Source of the DNA: Candidatus Microgenomates bacterium
GTDB lineage: Bacteria; Patescibacteriota; Microgenomatia; JAADGY01
Reading direction: 5' to 3'
NCBI GenBank assembly: GCA_015486555.1
Contig: WFRL01000045.1
Coordinates: 1-10,117, forward strand
DNA length: 10,117 nucleotides
How positions within the stretch are numbered: the first letter of the stretch is position 1; each line of letters starts with the position of its first letter. Positions 7,050 through 10,117 of this stretch are shown here, piece by piece. Both the position numbers and the translations under genes were made by a program. Under the pieces are notes generated by a model that was not told the origin of the DNA, made no database searches, and saw nothing but the letters and a program-made list of their open reading frames with translations.

Positions 7050-7071
7050 ACCTGCCTGCCGGCAGGCAGGT
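7050..7071. repeat. GC palindrome, second copy
   Basis: This perfect 22-base palindrome (CCTGCCTGCC followed by its complement, flanked by A and T) is identical to bases 288-309. Here it sits among AT-rich words and has no adjacent T tract on either strand, so it is not a convincing terminator. Confidence 0.8.
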
Positions 7072-7124
7072 CCTAAACAAATTCTAAATTCTAATTATCA
7101 AAATCCAAAACCTTTTTGATGGGG

Positions 7125-7246
7125 GTCATCCTGAACGAGCCGAGAGGCGAAGTGAAGGATCTAGCCGGAGGCGCATGAGAGTGAACCCAAGCTTGGGTGC
7201 TAATTCTTTGCGCTACGCTAGATTCTTCGTTAACACTCAGAATGAC
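7125..7246. repeat. Composite inverted-repeat element (units D and E)
   Basis: Unit D (7125-7165) is an inverted copy of 185-225 with 39 of 41 bases the same. Unit E (7204-7246) contains GCTAGATTCTTCG and TCAGAATGAC like unit A. Facing each other, they make a 122-base element with ends GTCATCCTGA and TCAGAATGAC and inner GATCTAGC and GCTAGATTC. A 14-base palindrome, ACCCAAGCTTGGGT, lies between them at 7185-7198. The layout resembles a small non-autonomous inverted-repeat element. No target-site duplication was found. Confidence 0.6.
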
Positions 7247-7256
7247 CCAAAAAACA

Positions 7257-7340
7257 GAGTTTTGATTATTGGTTATTGGAATTTGGGTATTGTTTGGATA
7301 CTTGGAATTTGATAATTGGTTATTTCCAAGTTCTGGGTTT
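7257..7340 (+). repeat. AT-rich degenerate word repeats before murG
   Basis: Words such as ATTGGTTATT, TTGGAATTT and GATAATTGG recur within this stretch. They also appear, reverse-complemented, at about 6940-6980. It has no coding potential and separates the repeat element from the murG -10 box. Together with the other repeats it accounts for most of the 500-base gap between ftsA and murG. Confidence 0.45.
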
Positions 7341-7349
7341 TAATTCATT

Positions 7350-7355
7350 TATAAT
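7350..7355 (+). promoter_or_regulatory. murG: Candidate -10 box of murG, leaderless
   Basis: TATAAT at 7350-7355 lies 5 bases before the murG ATG, so transcription would begin at about the start codon, as predicted for ftsA and ileS. No good -35 hexamer is found 16-18 bases upstream (CAAGTT at 17), and there is no extended -10 TG. The call rests on the perfect -10 box and its position. Confidence 0.55.
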
Positions 7356-7360
7356 GAGTT

Positions 7361-8470
7361 ATGGCACGAATTGGTTTTACTGGCGGGCATCACACTGGGG
7401 CACTGGTGGTGGCTAAGGAACTTCAACGCCAGGGACATACTATAATCTGGTTCGGTCATCGCCACTCGATGACTGGGGATAAAACAGATTCTGAGGAATA
7501 TCGCCAAGTTACTGCTGCTGGCATAGAGTTTGTTCCCCTTCAAGTTCCCCGTTTTTTTCGTCTGAGTCCTTTTGTTTATGGAGCCCGCCTCCTTAAAGCC
7601 TGGTTGCCATTTTATCGTCGTTGGCAAAAGGAAAAGATAGACCTCCTCTTGGGTTTTGGAGGTTATTTGATGGTTTTGCCCGCCCTGGCTTCTTTTTTTG
7701 ATAGAGTACCTTTCTTTATTCATGAACAAACTCGAATTGCTGGCCGGGCAAATTATTGGCTGTCGTTTTTAGCTAAGAAAGTTTTTGTCAGCTGGCCAAC
7801 TAATTATCCTTATGACCCTAAGAAAACAGTTTATACTGGCCTCCCCTTGCGACCGGCTTTTTTAGATCTTATTCAGAAGAAAAGAAAATTTCCTCCTCTT
7901 GTTAAGAAGACCACTTACCCTACCCTTTTAGTTACAGCCGGCAAGCAAGGTTCCCATTTTATTAATCTCCTCATTAGAGATAATTTAGATTTTATTCTTT
8001 CTCACTTTAACCTTATCCATCAAACTGGCAGAACTGAAAAAACCGGTGATTACCGCTTTTTTTCTCGACTAAGGGAGCGTCTGATTAAAGAAAAGAAATA
8101 CTCCACTGAGTACTTAGTTTACCCTTATCTTGATGATGAGGTGATGGCTTCAGCTTATGCTCAGGCTGATCTTATTGTTAGCCGGAGTGGAGCCCACACC
8201 AGCTATGAGTTAGCCTTGTTAGCTAAACCAGCCTTAGTTATTCCAGCCAAGTTTGTTCCCCGAAATGAGCAGGTAGAAAATGCTCGCTTTTTGGTTGAGA
8301 TAGGTGTTGGCCGTCTTTTAGATGAAGATGAGATAGATGGGGCGAAATTTAAAGAAGAGTTGAAGAGATTCTTACATCAAGAAAAAAAGAGAAATATTAA
8401 AAAATACCCCCTCATTTTAGATGCTCAGAAGAGGATAATAGAACAATTGAAGCCTTGTCTTAAAGCATGA
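7361..8470 (+). CDS. murG: UDP-GlcNAc:lipid I GlcNAc transferase MurG
   Basis: MurG transfers GlcNAc from UDP-GlcNAc to lipid I on the cytoplasmic face of the membrane, making lipid II. The protein has 369 residues and the GT-B fold of family GT28. The N-terminal glycine loop is FTGGHHTGALVVAKEL (6-21), which departs from the usual GGTGGHIFPAL. LGFGGYLMVLPALA (97-110), FIHEQTRIAGRAN (119-131) and YTGLPLRPAF (158-167) match the acceptor-domain motifs, except that HEQN reads HEQT. The donor domain has VTAGKQGS (191-198) and SRSGAHTSYELA (274-285), where E283 matches the Glu that holds the UDP ribose. RNEQVENA (301-308) stands where most MurGs have a DHQ-like segment. The divergence leaves the family clear but suggests a fast-evolving copy. 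The stop codon overlaps the ATG of the next gene (ATGA). Confidence 0.9.
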   Translation: MARIGFTGGHHTGALVVAKELQRQGHTIIWFGHRHSMTGDKTDSEEYRQVTAAGIEFVPLQVPRFFRLSPFVYGARLLKAWLPFYRRWQKEKIDLLLGFGGYLMVLPALASFFDRVPFFIHEQTRIAGRANYWLSFLAKKVFVSWPTNYPYDPKKTVYTGLPLRPAFLDLIQKKRKFPPLVKKTTYPTLLVTAGKQGSHFINLLIRDNLDFILSHFNLIHQTGRTEKTGDYRFFSRLRERLIKEKKYSTEYLVYPYLDDEVMASAYAQADLIVSRSGAHTSYELALLAKPALVIPAKFVPRNEQVENARFLVEIGVGRLLDEDEIDGAKFKEELKRFLHQEKKRNIKKYPLILDAQKRIIEQLKPCLKA

Positions 8471-9285
8471 AGATCATTTCTGAATTCTTCCTGGCGAGCG
8501 TTTCTGAAGGTCAACGGCGGCGGTTGCTGGGCTGGTTAGTTAATTTAAAGATTCTCTTTCTCTTCCTTCTTCTTTTCGCGGCTCTTGTTTTGGTTCTAAA
8601 TAGTTGGAAAGTAAAGAGGGTGGAGTGTCAAGGAATAAGTGAAGACAAAGCTAAATTTATGGCTGAGTTGATTAAATCTAGTTTAAAGGATTCTCCCTTG
8701 CTTTTTGTCAGCCGCCCAGAAGTAGAAAAGATAATTAAACCTCTTTATCTGTGGCAAGTGGTTTCAATAAAGAGGCACTTTCCTTCTACTTTGGAGGTGA
8801 GCTGCCGTTTCTTGAATAATAAGGCCTATTTTTATCTGGTTGATCTCCCCTATCGCCAGCCGAAGGTCTTAGTTGATTGGTATCAACTTAATCGTCGAGT
8901 TTGGCATAACTTAAAAGTTAGCCAGCCCTATCTTTTAGTGTTTGATCTTTCTCAGAATAGGTTGGTGAGTATTCCTCGCGTATTAAGGGTTGGTCAGTCG
9001 GCGGTGGTTTTTAGCTCTTACAGCTTGGGGCAAAATGAGTACCAACTAGCTTGGGAGGTATTTAATTGGTTAAAAGAGTTTGATCCTAGTTTTAGCTCAA
9101 CCTATAAAGTCTTCATTTTAGGGAATAATGTCTTAGTTAATGATGAACAAAGAAAAATTGTTTATCTTCTAGCCAAAAATAGCTTTCCCCAGCCTTCTTC
9201 CTTCCGCCAATTTTTAGATTCTTTATCTCAACCCTACCCTCTCTTGCTGGACTGGCGAGGAGAAAAGCTGGTTAGTTGGCGTTAA
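8467..9285 (+). CDS. ftsQ: FtsQ/DivIB-like division protein
   Basis: This 272-residue protein has a basic cytoplasmic N-terminus (about 1-23), one transmembrane helix (about 24-45) and an extracytoplasmic remainder. Residues 47-116 (from WKVKRVECQGIS to the segment LEVSCRF) fit a POTRA domain: a first strand, two helices, and the closing KRHFPSTLEV strand typical of FtsQ. The rest (about 117-272) would be the beta domain, which is not well conserved in the family. FtsQ connects the cytoplasmic ring with wall-synthesis enzymes. The start overlaps the murG stop by 4 bases, so translation is probably coupled, and murG-ftsQ adjacency is common in dcw clusters. No Shine-Dalgarno sequence is seen. 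The identification rests on topology, the POTRA pattern and context; another POTRA membrane protein is possible. Confidence 0.72.
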   Translation: MKIISEFFLASVSEGQRRRLLGWLVNLKILFLFLLLFAALVLVLNSWKVKRVECQGISEDKAKFMAELIKSSLKDSPLLFVSRPEVEKIIKPLYLWQVVSIKRHFPSTLEVSCRFLNNKAYFYLVDLPYRQPKVLVDWYQLNRRVWHNLKVSQPYLLVFDLSQNRLVSIPRVLRVGQSAVVFSSYSLGQNEYQLAWEVFNWLKEFDPSFSSTYKVFILGNNVLVNDEQRKIVYLLAKNSFPQPSSFRQFLDSLSQPYPLLLDWRGEKLVSWR

Positions 9286-9289
9286 TTTT

Positions 9290-10117
9290 TTAAGGACTGC
9301 TAGCCAGGGCGATGAGGAGCCACAGGGTAAAAAGAGAAGAACCACCATAGGAAATAAAAGGTAAAGTAATCCCGGTCAAGGGTAAAAGGGCTATCATCCC
9401 ACCTATATTAATGATAGCTTGAAGAGCAATAAGAATCCCGATGCCGATTAGAAATAACCTTTTACTCCCTAGCGGCTTAGCAGTTGCTGCCCTTAAAAGC
9501 TGGCCAAGAAAAAGAAGATAACTAAAAAGAAGAAGACTACTGCCGAGGAAACCTGTTTCTTCGCCGATGACGGCAAAGATAGCATCAGTATGGGAAGCAG
9601 GAAGGAAGAAATAACGTTGTTTAGAACCACCCAGTCCTTGACCCCAAAAACCTCCTCGGCCTAAGGCGATAATTATTTGGTTAAGTTGGTAAGAGCTACC
9701 CAACTTGTCCTGATATGGTTTTAGAAGAGTCATCAGCCTTTGGCGGCGGTAAGGACTGATAATGATAAGGAGAAGGCTAACAAGGGTGAGAAAGAGAGAA
9801 AATTTAAGAAAAGGTTTTAGTTCTGGCTTATAGACAAAGAAGACGAGGGAAAGAGTAGTTACGATGAGGATAAGAGTCCCCATGTCCGGTTCAAGAATTA
9901 AGAGGCCGGAGATGAGAGAGATAAAGAAGAAAAACTGACTAAAAGACCGCGGTTTGAGAGATAACCAAGTACTAAGGTATAGAAGAGAGCTAAGTTTAAG
10001 GAGCTCCGAAGGTTGGAAAGTAGTTATTCCGAGATTAAGCCAGCGGTGAGCTCCACCAATCTTTACTCCCAATGGGGGAATAAAAACCAAAACTAAAAGA
10101 AAAAGATTAAAGAAAAA
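9290..10117 (-). CDS. ftsW: SEDS-family glycan polymerase FtsW, N-terminus beyond window
   Basis: About 275 C-terminal residues are visible. The frame stays open past a TTG at 10088-10090 to the right edge, where it encodes a hydrophobic run (FFFNLFLLVLVF), so the true start lies outside. FtsW polymerises lipid II at the septum, working with a class B PBP. Marks in order are GAHRWLNLG, FQPSELLK, EPDMGT, GRGGFWGQGLGGSKQRY, LPASHTDAIFAVIGEETGF (containing the catalytic Asp), and TGITLPFISYGGSS. The TLP form before SYGG and the intact GQGLGGSKQ favour FtsW over RodA, and unlike the gene at the left end the motifs are canonical. It converges on the ftsQ-like gene with 4 bases between their stop codons. 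In most bacteria ftsW and murG are on the same strand, so this order is rearranged. Confidence 0.88.
   Translation of the reverse strand, partial: FFFNLFLLVLVFIPPLGVKIGGAHRWLNLGITTFQPSELLKLSSLLYLSTWLSLKPRSFSQFFFFISLISGLLILEPDMGTLILIVTTLSLVFFVYKPELKPFLKFSLFLTLVSLLLIIISPYRRQRLMTLLKPYQDKLGSSYQLNQIIIALGRGGFWGQGLGGSKQRYFFLPASHTDAIFAVIGEETGFLGSSLLLFSYLLFLGQLLRAATAKPLGSKRLFLIGIGILIALQAIINIGGMIALLPLTGITLPFISYGGSSLFTLWLLIALASSP

Noticed and set aside
7349..7729. Minus-strand open frame of 126 codons over the murG 5' end
   Set aside because: It overlaps the murG promoter and conserved N-terminal motifs, and its product has no recognisable domain.
9286..9291. Terminator between the convergent ftsQ and ftsW genes
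   Set aside because: There is a run of six T on the plus strand but no convincing stem in front of it, and nothing comparable on the minus strand.
10088..10090. TTG as the start of ftsW
   Set aside because: The frame remains open to the window edge with hydrophobic codons, and the FtsW N-terminal membrane segments are missing, so the real start is further upstream.

Overview
This window carries bacterial cell-division and cell-wall genes in a compact genome. The best fit is a Candidate Phyla Radiation (Patescibacteria) bacterium, perhaps of the Microgenomates group. That is an inference from four things: small single-copy division genes in a rearranged order, an isoleucyl-tRNA synthetase of the eukaryote-like type, almost no space between genes except two repeat-filled gaps, and a lack of Shine-Dalgarno sequences. 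The standard genetic code fits, because TAA, TAG and TGA all serve as stops and no reading frame needs recoding.

Layout. Bases 1-385 hold no gene. They contain degenerate dispersed repeats and a GC-rich palindrome that may terminate the leftward operon. Bases 386-6861 form a four-gene block on the minus strand, transcribed in the order ftsA, ftsZ, ileS, rodA-like. Bases 6862-7360 are a second repeat-filled gap between divergently transcribed genes. From 7361 the plus strand encodes murG and an ftsQ-like gene that overlap by 4 bases. The ftsQ-like gene converges, with a 4-base gap, on a minus-strand ftsW whose start lies beyond the right edge.

How the genes work together. MurG makes lipid II on the inner face of the membrane. 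FtsW and the RodA-like protein are SEDS-family glycan polymerases that use lipid II. FtsZ forms the division ring, FtsA ties it to the membrane, and FtsQ links the ring to the wall-synthesis machinery. Together they are much of a classical dcw (division and cell wall) cluster, split across both strands, with ileS placed inside the ftsA operon.

Main points of interest. First, ftsA and ileS each have a near-perfect sigma70-type promoter whose -10 box ends 6 bases before the ATG, which predicts leaderless mRNAs; murG has a TATAAT 5 bases before its ATG. Second, the two non-coding gaps contain the same repeat modules in mirror-image orientation on either side of the four-gene block. Third, the RodA-like protein has lost glycines in motifs that the neighbouring FtsW keeps. 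No CRISPR array, tRNA, rRNA, transposase or phage gene was recognised.
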